Assembly: GCF_001952855.1 (NCBI RefSeq)
Contig: NZ_LPNO01000003.1
Span: forward strand, 109,503-173,502
Source of the DNA: Pseudomonas sp. ATCC PTA-122608
GTDB lineage: Bacteria; Pseudomonadota; Gammaproteobacteria; Pseudomonadales; Pseudomonadaceae
Direction: 5' to 3'
Length of the DNA: 64,000 bases
Part shown: piece by piece, positions 1 to 8,706 of the stretch
Layout of the letters: every line of letters begins with the position of its first letter
How positions within the stretch are numbered: the first letter of the stretch is position 1
Position numbers and translations under genes: made by a program
Notes under the pieces: model-generated
Database searches by the model: none
What the model was told of the DNA's origin: nothing
Seen by the model: the letters and a program-made list of their open reading frames with translations, nothing else

Positions 1-1322
1 GCACCGCGAAAGGAATAGATCGCCTGTTTCGGGTCGCCAATCATGAACACGCCGCAGTCATCCAGGTTGTCGGGAATGCGGTAAATGGTTTCGAAGATCC
101 TGTACTGAACCGGGTCGGTGTCCTGGAATTCATCGATCAGGGCGACCGGATACTGCCTGCGAATGGTCTCGGCCAGACGCGGGCCCGACGGGCCTTGCAA
201 GGCCTGGTCAAGGCGATTGAGCAGGTCGTCGAAACCGATTTGCGCCCTGCGCACTTTCTCGGCATTGAACGAACATTGCACCTCACGCAGTGCATGCAGC
301 AGCAGTTGCGCGCGCACCTCGGTTTTTGACTCCAGATGATCGACCCACGTATCGATGGCCTGAAAAGCGGGGTGCACGCTGACAACGCCGCCTTTGTTAA
401 CACTGAACCGGGTTTGCCCACACTTGCGAACATGAGCACAGGCTTCGTCTCCCAGGCTCCATTTCGCGATTTCACCAAGCATCTGCTCGAAAGTTTCGGG
501 AGTCTTGGTTGGATAGGATTTTCCGCTCAACTTCGTTCGTACATCACGCAGCAGCGTATTTATCCCGGCGACATCTCGCGACCACTCAGCTCTGGCACGG
601 TCCTCAAGCGCAACACATCGCTGCTCCCAATCGATAGGGGACTGCAGAAGCGCATCCAATCGTGCCGGAGCGCTGATCGATGCCCCTGCCTGCCGGAACT
701 CCGCGTCTGCCCGCGATAGAAGAGGACTGAGCGCCTTCTGTAGATCAGTCGGGGTTTTGAAGCAATCGGCCACCACCTTGGAGAGCGCCGGTGACAAGGC
801 ATAGAAATGCCGACGCCAATAATCCCTGACCACCTCCGCCAGCAGCTCGCTCTGGTCGGTTTCCAGTGTTTGAGTAAACAGGCTGCCACTGTCGAAGGCG
901 TGCTCACGCAACATCCGATAACACCAGCCATGAATGGTCGAGACCGCCGCCTCGTCCATCCACTCACCTGCCAGTTGCAACCGGCGCGCGCAATTGGGCC
1001 ATTCCTGCGGCGGGTAATCGGCACGCAGTTGCTCCAGTAAATTGTCGTGTTCGTGATCAGGCTCCAGGAAGCACAGCGCCGCTTCGGTCAAGCGCGCACG
1101 AATACGGTCGCGCAGTTCCTGGGTCGCGGCATCAGTAAAGGTTACGACCAGAATCTGCGGAGGTGTCAGCTGATCCTTGAAGGCGGCCTCGCCTCCATGA
1201 CCCAACACAAGGCGCACGTACAACAAGGCGATGGTGAAGGTTTTGCCGGTACCGGCACTCGCTTCGATCAGTCGGCTGCCATGCAAAGGAAAGTCGAGGG
1301 GGTTCAGATTCAGCGGATTCAT
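1..1322 (-). CDS. recB: RecB, exonuclease V beta subunit (partial, N-terminal 440 residues)
   Basis: RecB is the 3'-5' helicase and nuclease subunit of RecBCD, which resects double-strand breaks, degrades linear phage DNA and loads RecA. The frame runs open from an ATG at 1322 to the window edge, so only the N-terminal third of a roughly 1200-residue protein is visible. Walker A (EASAGTGKTF) is at residues 20-29, followed by VVTFTDAATQELRDR (motif Ia region). Motif II, LIDEFQDTDPVQ, and motif III, IGDPKQAIYSFRG, lie near the edge. The start overlaps the recC stop as ATGA, so the two are translationally coupled. The nuclease domain and recD would lie left of the window. Confidence 0.96.
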   Translation of the reverse strand, partial: MNPLNLNPLDFPLHGSRLIEASAGTGKTFTIALLYVRLVLGHGGEAAFKDQLTPPQILVVTFTDAATQELRDRIRARLTEAALCFLEPDHEHDNLLEQLRADYPPQEWPNCARRLQLAGEWMDEAAVSTIHGWCYRMLREHAFDSGSLFTQTLETDQSELLAEVVRDYWRRHFYALSPALSKVVADCFKTPTDLQKALSPLLSRADAEFRQAGASISAPARLDALLQSPIDWEQRCVALEDRARAEWSRDVAGINTLLRDVRTKLSGKSYPTKTPETFEQMLGEIAKWSLGDEACAHVRKCGQTRFSVNKGGVVSVHPAFQAIDTWVDHLESKTEVRAQLLLHALREVQCSFNAEKVRRAQIGFDDLLNRLDQALQGPSGPRLAETIRRQYPVALIDEFQDTDPVQYRIFETIYRIPDNLDDCGVFMIGDPKQAIYSFRG

Positions 1323-4300
1323 TGGTCGCTCCCTGCGCGGCTCGAAGAAAGATGATTGAACAGGCCGCCATACAGGCGCTTGGCCCATGAGGTGAAATGA
1401 CCGGAGGCGCACAGTTGGTCGAAATCCGCGTACGCACGGCGCAAGGCGAAGGAGCTATCTGCCTCGCCAGAGCGCATGTACCCGCCCTCGAACGTCTCGC
1501 GGGCCTTTTCGGACGCCGAGTCGTTGTCTTCCCCGCCCTCCTTCGCTTCTTCGAGCCAGGCGAATGCGCTTTTACAGGCGATCGGCAGCGGTTCACGCAT
1601 GCCCGCCACCCAGGCCTCGAGCAGCGACTTCAACTGCTTCTGCGCGTCTTGCGGGGCCATTGGCCGGAACACCACGTCTCCATTCAAGCTGACCAGAATC
1701 GAGGTGCAGCCCGGCTCACTCAGCTGCAACGCCAGATGGCGCACCCAGGGACGAACCAGGTTGTGCCAGCGCCAACTGTCGTCGTTGCACAGCTTCTTGC
1801 TGTCCAGCTGCAAGTAGGCACGCTCACCTTGGGCATTGCGGCGAATACCGCCCAGCCAGTCACTCAATCCCGGGGCCGATTCGTGGGCGGCGATCGTTGC
1901 GGCGGTTTGGCCCTCCTCGACCTCCGGCCACGCCTGCAACTGCACGTGGTAACGCTCGAGCATATCCGGCAGCGGCTCGGCCAGGGCCGATGCGCTCAAC
2001 GTGCCGAAGCCGCCCAACGGCAACTTGCCTTCGCGCTGCAAACGCTGAAGGTGCAGATCAAGCTCAGCCCCGGCGCCTTCAGGCTGATAATCCTCTTCAA
2101 CCCAACGCTTGAGCGCCTGGCTGAGCCGGTCCTGGTGCTGCCAGTTCTCAAGGCCGTCGAGCTGAAAGGTTTCGTCGTCGCGGCTGGTCAATTCGTCATT
2201 GTCGAAGTTGACCTTGAGCCGTTGCTGGAAGAACGCCCCGACGGGGTCGCGCACAAACCCGGCCAGTTGGCGCAGGGTTAAAGGCGTGTCTTGGGCGAGT
2301 GCTGGCAACAGGTTTTCCGATGGCTGCTGATCTGGCGAATCATGCACCTCACGCCATTCGTGAGAGTAAGTGAACAGCCCGTCCGGCCCCGGCTTGTCGG
2401 CAAAGTAGGCGGCGCTGAAAGGCTGTAGCGGGTGCTCCTGGGTCAAGGCATGCAGCAATTTGCCAGGCTGCGCCAAGCGCCAGCCGCTGGACAGGTGATC
2501 ACGCAGTTGCCCGATCAGTACCGAAGGTACGCGCTCACTGTTGTCGCGGATGTTGCGGCCAACCCAACTGACATACAGCTGCTCCCGGGCCGACAACAAG
2601 GCCTCCAGTAACAGGTAGCGGTCATCCTCGCGGCGCGAGCGATCGCCGGGACGGTAATCGTTGCGCATCAGATCGAAATCGACTGGCGACTGTTGGCGCG
2701 GATAATCGCCATCGTTCATGCCCAGCAGGCACACCACTTTGAAAGGGATCGCACGCATCGGCATCAACGTGCAGAAGTTCACCGCACCGGCGAGAAAACG
2801 TTGCGACAAGCCGCCATCCTCGATGCCGGATAGCCAGGTTTCATGCATCACGCTCAGCGGCAAAGGCTCGTTGAATTGCGCGGACTCACAGGTGCGCAGC
2901 CAGTCATCGAGCAGTTTGAGCAACTGGTTGACCAGTAATTCTTCGCCATCCCCCACCGGACGGAAGAACACCTTCAACAGCGATTGCAGGCGCTCGACCC
3001 AGAGCACCGGTGTCGCTGGCTGCTGCAGGTCTTCGCGGGCGACTTCCAGGTGATCGAGCAGGGTCAACAAAGGCCCTGCCAATGCCGCCTCCAGCCCGGA
3101 CACTTCATCGTAAGGCTCGATGCCATTCAGCTCGGGCCCTTGGCCGGCTGCGTAGCCCAGCAGCATGCGGCGCATCCCGAAACGCCAGGTGTTTTGCTCA
3201 AGGCCTGCGGGCATGTCCAGGCTCTCGCGCTGTTGCGCATTGAGTCCCCAGCGCACACCGGCACCATCGATCCAGCGCTGCAGGATCGGCACATCCGCTT
3301 CCTTGATGCCGAAGCGCGCCCGCAGCGCCGGCACATCCAGCAGGTCGAGAATATCGCTGACGGCGAAGCGGCTATGGGGCAGTTTGAGCAAGTGTTCTAG
3401 GGCGATCAGCAATGGCTGGCGGCCACGCTGCCCCTGGTCGGCCAGGGTAAAGGGCAGATAACGAGGGTCATGACGCGGCACCTGACCGAACACGGCCTCG
3501 ATATGCGGTGCATACGCATTGATGTCCGGCACCATCACAATCACATCACGCGGGCTTAGCTCAGGATTGGCACTGAAGCGAGCAAGCAACTGATCGTGCA
3601 GCACTTCCACTTCACGTTGCGCACTGTGGACCACGTGAAAGCGTACCGAACGATCCTGTGCAACATCGACAGGGCCCCATACTTCGCGGGTTTCAGCCAA
3701 AGGGCGCAATTCAAGAATGTCGCTTTGCAATTGACCTAGGAGGCTTGAAGGTGGCTCGTCATTGAACAGGTCGATACGTCCGCCGTTCAGGCCCTCGAAC
3801 AGGTGTCGATAACTAGTCGGCTCGTCATAGTGGTCGAGCAAATTGATGTAGTCGCGACCTTGCTTACCCCACGCGGCGAGCAAAGGCTGGCCATGTTGGC
3901 TCGTCGCCATAGGGGCACTTCTGTTTGGCTGACGGCGATAGGCATGGCCCAACAAATGTTTGTCAGCGACGATATCGCCCCAATGGTGGCGACAAGGGTT
4001 GTGCACGCACAGCAAAACCTGGCTGTAGCGCGAGAGCATGGCCAGAGCTTCGAGAACCTGTGCCGGCATAGACGAAATACCGAACACCACCACACGCCGA
4101 GGCAACCCAGCCGGGGCCTGCCCTGCTTCACGCAGGCGTGCGACAAAACGCTTGTGAACACCGGCACGGCTCTGCTCAAGAGCGCCCTCGCCAACATCCG
4201 CCAATACTTCACGCCACAGCTCCGCCTGCCAAAGGTTGTCGGGATCCAAAGGTTTCACACCGCCTTTGATTTGCTTTAGCTGATCACGCCCGGCCGCCCA

Positions 4301-4789
4301 GTCCTCCAGCCAATCGGCTCGATAGACCTGATACTGATCAAACAGGTCCGCCAGCCGCTCGGAGAGTTGGTAGAGTTTGCGCTGATCGTCATCCTCCTGA
4401 AGGAATCGCCGCAAACTGCTGAAATTGGTTTTACTTAGTAATTGAGGCAGTAAGCGCATGAGTCGCCAACTCAGTGCCGCCTTGTCCAGCGGGGAGGACT
4501 CTGGTGTCGTCTCAGCCCCCAATACAGACCTGTAGGTCTGCCAAAGGAAACGCGCAGGAAGTTGCACATCCAACGCTGCTGCGATACCGCAGCCACCGTT
4601 ATCAGGATCTTCAGCCAGCGCCAGCTTCAACCATTGGGCAATGCCATTGCTGTGCACCAGCACGACTTCGTTTTCCAGCGGGGCCAACGGGTAGCGCTGC
4701 ATCCAGCTCACCGCTAGCTCACGCAAATCGTCCAAGCGATTGCCGTGAATAATCATGAAGCCAGGCTTCAACGAGTCCGCATCCTGCAT
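1319..4789 (-). CDS. recC: RecC, exonuclease V gamma subunit
   Basis: RecC is the RecBCD scaffold that splits the duplex and recognises Chi. The 1156-residue length is normal for Pseudomonas RecC. The N-terminus (FMIIHGNRLDDLRELAVSW) and the segment LPARFLWQTYRSVLG are typical of the family. The middle carries the inactivated-helicase signature region (VCLLGMNDGDYPRQ, then DRSRREDDRYLLLEALLSA), and the C-terminal third is a nuclease-like fold without an active site. The stop overlaps the recB start, giving a recC-recB operon. The start chosen is the first ATG after a long stretch without a gene. No anomaly is visible. Confidence 0.96.
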   Translation of the reverse strand: MQDADSLKPGFMIIHGNRLDDLRELAVSWMQRYPLAPLENEVVLVHSNGIAQWLKLALAEDPDNGGCGIAAALDVQLPARFLWQTYRSVLGAETTPESSPLDKAALSWRLMRLLPQLLSKTNFSSLRRFLQEDDDQRKLYQLSERLADLFDQYQVYRADWLEDWAAGRDQLKQIKGGVKPLDPDNLWQAELWREVLADVGEGALEQSRAGVHKRFVARLREAGQAPAGLPRRVVVFGISSMPAQVLEALAMLSRYSQVLLCVHNPCRHHWGDIVADKHLLGHAYRRQPNRSAPMATSQHGQPLLAAWGKQGRDYINLLDHYDEPTSYRHLFEGLNGGRIDLFNDEPPSSLLGQLQSDILELRPLAETREVWGPVDVAQDRSVRFHVVHSAQREVEVLHDQLLARFSANPELSPRDVIVMVPDINAYAPHIEAVFGQVPRHDPRYLPFTLADQGQRGRQPLLIALEHLLKLPHSRFAVSDILDLLDVPALRARFGIKEADVPILQRWIDGAGVRWGLNAQQRESLDMPAGLEQNTWRFGMRRMLLGYAAGQGPELNGIEPYDEVSGLEAALAGPLLTLLDHLEVAREDLQQPATPVLWVERLQSLLKVFFRPVGDGEELLVNQLLKLLDDWLRTCESAQFNEPLPLSVMHETWLSGIEDGGLSQRFLAGAVNFCTLMPMRAIPFKVVCLLGMNDGDYPRQQSPVDFDLMRNDYRPGDRSRREDDRYLLLEALLSAREQLYVSWVGRNIRDNSERVPSVLIGQLRDHLSSGWRLAQPGKLLHALTQEHPLQPFSAAYFADKPGPDGLFTYSHEWREVHDSPDQQPSENLLPALAQDTPLTLRQLAGFVRDPVGAFFQQRLKVNFDNDELTSRDDETFQLDGLENWQHQDRLSQALKRWVEEDYQPEGAGAELDLHLQRLQREGKLPLGGFGTLSASALAEPLPDMLERYHVQLQAWPEVEEGQTAATIAAHESAPGLSDWLGGIRRNAQGERAYLQLDSKKLCNDDSWRWHNLVRPWVRHLALQLSEPGCTSILVSLNGDVVFRPMAPQDAQKQLKSLLEAWVAGMREPLPIACKSAFAWLEEAKEGGEDNDSASEKARETFEGGYMRSGEADSSFALRRAYADFDQLCASGHFTSWAKRLYGGLFNHLSSSRAGSDQ

Positions 4790-5313
4790 ACGCCACCCTC
4801 AGATCTGAATACGCAGCTCTGTGGTGCAGAGCAGCAAAAGGCCATCACTTTAAAACGATATGGTTACACGCCACCAGCCCGAAGAAGGTCAGCACAACCA
4901 TCCACAGGAGCCGAGCATAGGTTGCCCAAGGAGGAGAGCAAATGCTGGTTGTTTGCACAGGTCAACTTCTCACGCACATACCCAACCGTTTCTGCTGAGA
5001 CGACAGTTAGAAAGAAATTAAAAGGCGGAAAAATCTGTGCTGTTTATTGACAGCCCACGGCCGGATACCCAATTCCACCAACGGCAAGTGATGCTCAAAT
5101 GAAACAGCTCAAAATATCCAACGTCTCTCGTAGATCAACAGCTCCTAGATGACTTTTTAGGGGCAAACAACTCTCCGAATTGGTCAAAATCTCATTCAAA
5201 AAAAATTCAAACCTATATCACCTCTGTGAACGCCCACCGCATCAACTGCGGCAGGGATTTTGGCGTGCCGGCTTCTTTGGCTCAGTACGCTCATCACTTG
5301 AGAGGATTTACGT
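4790..5313. other. Intergenic region, recC to island genes
   Basis: This 524-base divergent spacer must hold the recC promoter and the promoter of the glycine-zipper gene. It is more AT-rich towards its right end, with an A-rich run near 5200. A GAGAGGA ribosome-binding site lies just before the ATG at 5314. I see no convincing ORF, tRNA or repeat. It is the probable left edge of the accessory island, because core genes end here and defence-type genes begin. Confidence 0.5.
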
Positions 5314-5643
5314 ATGTATACCCCTTGCCCTAGCTGCAACTCTGGACGTGTCGTAACGAAAAATATCGGTAAGCAAACGGGTGGTTTGATTGGCGCTGCA
5401 GGCGGTGCAGTCAGTGGGGCCGCCGGAGCCCTGTCGGGAGCGGAAGCCGGTGCAGTACTCGGCATAGTCGGAGGGCCTGTTGGGATCGCTGTGGGCAGCA
5501 TCGCTGGCGCCATACTTGGAGGGCTGTTTGGTGGTGCTGCCGGCGGGATCGCTGGGGCCACGCTGGGTGAACAGATTGATGACAGGGTGCTGGATAACTA
5601 TCTGTGCCTGGAATGCGGTTACAGCTTCAGTATCAACCGTTAA
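5314..5643 (+). CDS. Small glycine-zipper membrane protein with split zinc ribbon
   Basis: A 109-residue protein. It opens with a CPSC knuckle at residues 5-8 and closes with a CLEC knuckle near residue 100, so the two halves of one zinc ribbon appear to flank the core. Between them is a run of about 70 residues of Gly/Ala-rich GxxxG repeats (for example GGLIGAAGGAVSGAAGAL and GAILGGLFGGAAGGIAG), the pattern of glycine-zipper membrane or pore-forming segments. There is no signal peptide. The RadC-like gene follows 51 bases later on the same strand, so co-transcription is likely. Function is unknown: a membrane-associated effector is an inference from composition only. Confidence 0.75.
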   Translation: MYTPCPSCNSGRVVTKNIGKQTGGLIGAAGGAVSGAAGALSGAEAGAVLGIVGGPVGIAVGSIAGAILGGLFGGAAGGIAGATLGEQIDDRVLDNYLCLECGYSFSINR

Positions 5644-5694
5644 GTCTTTACTCAATCCCCCTCCGTTCTCACGCACTCGTACAGGAATATCCGC

Positions 5695-6192
5695 ATGAAA
5701 TATCACAAGCTAATAGCCGGTGAAACGACCGGTACCTATGTCATGGACTCCCCTGTCACCGAAGCTGACATCCTGCAGATGGCTCAACAACTGGCGATGA
5801 GTCGCCTAGCTAAAGGTCGGGCCCTGACTGAACCGAAGCAGGTCTTCAGCCACCTGCAAACACTGCTGCGGTACCACGAGCACGAAATCTTTGCATTACT
5901 GCTGCTCGATACCAAACACCGGGTGATTGGTTTCAGGGAGCTATTCCGGGGCACGCTGGATGGTGCCAACGTGTATCCAAGGGAAGTGGTCAAGATAGCC
6001 CTAGAGCACAATGCCGCGGCCGTAATTCTGGTTCATAACCATCCCTCCGGTGACCCGGAGCCCAGCCAAGCCGATCGAACCCTTACGACCACCCTCAAGA
6101 ACGCTCTCAACTTGGTTGGTACCCGGATATTGGATCATGTGGTGGTGGGTCATGAAGGTTGTGTTTCGTTAGCAGAACGAGGTTATCTGTAA
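5695..6192 (+). CDS. Short RadC-family JAMM (MPN+) protein
   Basis: A 165-residue protein with the RadC/JAB metal-protease fold. The JAMM residues are intact: Glu82 (FRELFRG), His114 and His116 (LVHNHPSGDPEPSQAD), and Asp127. It lacks the N-terminal helix-hairpin-helix half of chromosomal RadC (about 220 residues), the form usual in islands, prophages and integrative elements. The name DNA-repair protein is historical; for this family the biochemical role is not settled, and a metallo-isopeptidase activity is possible from the motif. It is downstream of the glycine-zipper gene and upstream of the nuclease-helicase gene, all on the plus strand. Confidence 0.88.
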   Translation: MKYHKLIAGETTGTYVMDSPVTEADILQMAQQLAMSRLAKGRALTEPKQVFSHLQTLLRYHEHEIFALLLLDTKHRVIGFRELFRGTLDGANVYPREVVKIALEHNAAAVILVHNHPSGDPEPSQADRTLTTTLKNALNLVGTRILDHVVVGHEGCVSLAERGYL

Positions 6193-6549
6193 CTCCGAGG
6201 TCACTGCGGCCGATAGACTCCCTTGGCCGATGCCGAGGGGCTATCGGCACTGTTAGCTCTCACTTAATTTTTTGTCTGCCCCCCTGTACTTTGCTCCGGC
6301 TGCAGCCAAAGCCATGGTTGGAGACAATCCAGGTTAGGCTACTGTAGGAATCCGTCGATTGTGCTGGCGCGATCATGATGCTGCGGAAGAGACGATTAAG
6401 CAGGGGTGTTCTAGCCTCGATGTGTATTGAATAACCTAAAGAAAGCGGCTGCTCTCAAAGTTGAAAATTACTTTCAGAAATAACTCCATAAAACCTAAAA
6501 GACTGCCTCACTTGCAAGCAGAGTGAGTTCTCAGGGAAGAATGATCTAA
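6193..6549. other. Intergenic region between RadC-like gene and nuclease-helicase gene
   Basis: 357 bases. The first part holds a long hairpin (separate entry). The remainder is AT-leaning, with no ORF that looks coding. It presumably carries the promoter for the nuclease-helicase gene, although no clean -35/-10 pair stands out. Confidence 0.4.
6209..6248 (+). terminator. Possible terminator hairpin after RadC-like gene
   Basis: Two nested stems: GCCGATAG (6209-6216) pairs with CTATCGGC (6241-6248), and inside them CCTTGGC (6221-6227) pairs with GCCGAGG (6232-6238) with one G-T pair and a CGAT loop. A T-rich stretch follows about 17 bases later rather than immediately, so this is an imperfect intrinsic terminator. 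Confidence 0.4.
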
Positions 6550-8391
6550 ATGTCTAATGAAAGAGTGATCCATCCGCCCTTGCTTGAGCACGCAAAATTA
6601 AGGCAGCCACTGACCGCTGGCGAGCAACAGGTTTTTCAGATGTTCAACCAGAGTCTTACGCCCGATTGGGAGATTTACATTCAGCCCCATTTGAATGGCT
6701 TACGCCCGGATTTCGTTCTGTTGAATCCGAAGGTTGGCATCGCGGTGTTCGAGGTGAAAGACTGGAACCTGAACGCCATGAGGTACTTCACAAAGTTGGA
6801 TGAATGGGGACATCCGACGCTCTGGGCTGAGAAGGACGGAAAAGAGTTCTGCCTCCAGAGCGAGAATCCTGTCACCAAGGTAAATCTTTATAAGAAGGAA
6901 ATTTTCGACCTTTATTGCCCACGTATTCAGTCAGAGAGAGGATGGGCAACTATAACCGCGGGTGTCATTTTCCCTTTCGCACCGGCGGAGCAGGTCAAAG
7001 TCCTCCTGTCTCCTTTCTTAAAGACAACGCAAGGTGACGATCACGCAAAATATCAACCAGTCAGCGGTTTCAGCGAAATTTCAACAGGAAATATGGAGCT
7101 CGTATTCCCGGAAGCCAGCCGCAGCCACTCCTTCCTCATGTCAGAAGATTTGGCTAAAGATCTACGCAGCTGGCTTGTAGAGCCGGACTTCTCATCGACG
7201 CAGAGGGCGCCTCTGACCTTGGATCGTAACCAGCGGTCTTTAGCCGAAACTCGCACTGAATCCGGCTATCGTCGGATCAAAGGGCCGGCAGGCTCGGGGA
7301 AGTCCTTAGTGCTTGCGGCACGTGCCGCGAGGCTTGCTAACGAAGGCAAGTCTGTACTGGTCGCTACTTTCAACATCACACTTTGGCATTATTTACGTGA
7401 CCTCATCGTTCGCGACCTCGATGCACCAAAACAGATAAGGAATGTTCGATTCACTCACTTCCATTTGTGGTGCAAGCACGTCTGTTATGAAGCGGGATGG
7501 GAGCTGAGGTATGACGCTCTGTGGGCCAACGGCCGAGAGGATGTTCTGAATACCGAATTACCACTTTTGGCAGCAGAAGGTGTCATGCAGCCAGGGGCTT
7601 CACGATACGATGCCATTCTAGTTGACGAAGGGCAGGATTATCGCCCGCTGTGGTGGGATGTATTGCGCAAGGCCTGCAAACCGAGCGGAGAGATGCTCTT
7701 AGTCGCAGATGCGACGCAAGACATTTACGGCACTGCTAAAGCGTGGACAGATGACGTGATGAAGGGAGCCGGATTCCCAGGGGGACGCTGGGCGCAGCTT
7801 AGTGTCAGCTACAGATTGCCTCCAGATGCGCTAAACCTTGCACGAAGTTTTGCGGAGATGTTCCTTCCTGAAGATGTCGTCGATTTACCGCAGCCAGAGC
7901 AAGGATCACTTGATCTGTACCCGTGCCACCTTCGCTGGGTGCAATGTAGCCCGGATAATGCCAAGGTGGTTTGTTCGGAAGAAATCCTCGCCCTGATGCA
8001 TCAGACCGGAAAGAACGGTTTGGCCAATGCTGACATCACCATGCTGACCGGAAATATGGCATCTGGGGCCGAGGTGGTAAGTCGTCTCAATGAATACAAT
8101 ATTCGCGCTGTTGATACGTTTGGTTCTGACCATCGCCGCAGGAAGATGGGCTTTTATATGGGCGATGCCAAGATCAAGGCAACCACCTTGCATAGCTTCA
8201 AGGGATGGGAGTCTCGCCTACTGGTCGTCTATGTGACAGAGGCTGCAAATGCGCAAAGCTTGGCGCTAGTCTATGCAGGCCTGACGCGGCTGAAGCGGAG
8301 CCAAGAAGGAAGCTGGCTGACGGTCGTTTGTTCCGCGCCTGAACTGAACAGATTCGGAACGTATTTCCCAGACCATGCTATTGGCGGGTAA
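6550..8391 (+). CDS. NERD-like nuclease fused to SF1 (UvrD/DUF2075-like) helicase
   Basis: A 613-residue two-domain protein. Residues about 20-170 resemble NERD, a PD-(D/E)xK nuclease relative: Asp54 in LRPDFVLLN, then Glu68 and Lys70 in VFEVKDW. From about 240 on it is a superfamily 1 helicase: Walker A KGPAGSGKSLVLAA, Walker B ILVDEGQDY near 358, then ATQDIYG, LSVSYRLP, TLHSFKGWE near 546, and the motif VI region VYAGLTRLKRS. It probably cuts and unwinds DNA in the cytoplasm. Stand-alone NERD-helicase proteins occur in defence islands, and its place between island genes and a restriction operon fits that role, but no partner identifies a named system. Its base composition looks more AT-rich than recBC. 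Confidence 0.85.
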   Translation: MSNERVIHPPLLEHAKLRQPLTAGEQQVFQMFNQSLTPDWEIYIQPHLNGLRPDFVLLNPKVGIAVFEVKDWNLNAMRYFTKLDEWGHPTLWAEKDGKEFCLQSENPVTKVNLYKKEIFDLYCPRIQSERGWATITAGVIFPFAPAEQVKVLLSPFLKTTQGDDHAKYQPVSGFSEISTGNMELVFPEASRSHSFLMSEDLAKDLRSWLVEPDFSSTQRAPLTLDRNQRSLAETRTESGYRRIKGPAGSGKSLVLAARAARLANEGKSVLVATFNITLWHYLRDLIVRDLDAPKQIRNVRFTHFHLWCKHVCYEAGWELRYDALWANGREDVLNTELPLLAAEGVMQPGASRYDAILVDEGQDYRPLWWDVLRKACKPSGEMLLVADATQDIYGTAKAWTDDVMKGAGFPGGRWAQLSVSYRLPPDALNLARSFAEMFLPEDVVDLPQPEQGSLDLYPCHLRWVQCSPDNAKVVCSEEILALMHQTGKNGLANADITMLTGNMASGAEVVSRLNEYNIRAVDTFGSDHRRRKMGFYMGDAKIKATTLHSFKGWESRLLVVYVTEAANAQSLALVYAGLTRLKRSQEGSWLTVVCSAPELNRFGTYFPDHAIGG

Positions 8392-8706
8392 TGGCTAATC
8401 AGGAGATAAACATTGAGCCGAGGGGGGATAGTCATCCAATCGATACATCTCCCCGGTTTAGATCCGACTGGTCACGGTAGGGTGGCAGTTACCTGCCACC
8501 CCGCTGAAACGTGCGTGCTGCGCTGATAAAAACCATTGAATAGCTTCTATCCTTGCGTCCTGCAGTCATTCCTTCATCTAAAATTCCTCTTCGGGAATTG
8601 CCCAACGAATCCCATTTTCCATGATTCGCTCGCTTCGGCCAGGAAGCGCCAAAGACTAAGTTTCGACCGCCTAGGTCGCGCACCGTACGGAAATACGCTA
8701 AGTCCG
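8392..8706. other. Convergent intergenic region, helicase gene and hsdR
   Basis: 315 bases between two genes that meet tail to tail. It contains one perfect hairpin: GGGTGGCAG (8480-8488), loop TTAC, CTGCCACCC (8493-8501), a 9-base-pair stem without a T-tract that may act as a bidirectional 3' end. A weaker AATTCC/GGGAATT hairpin lies near 8580. I see no gene. Confidence 0.45.

Noticed and set aside
8440..8530. Group II intron end
   Set aside because: The GGGTGGCAG hairpin and following GCTGAAACGTGCGTGC have an intron-like look, but no reverse transcriptase gene or domain V could be found.
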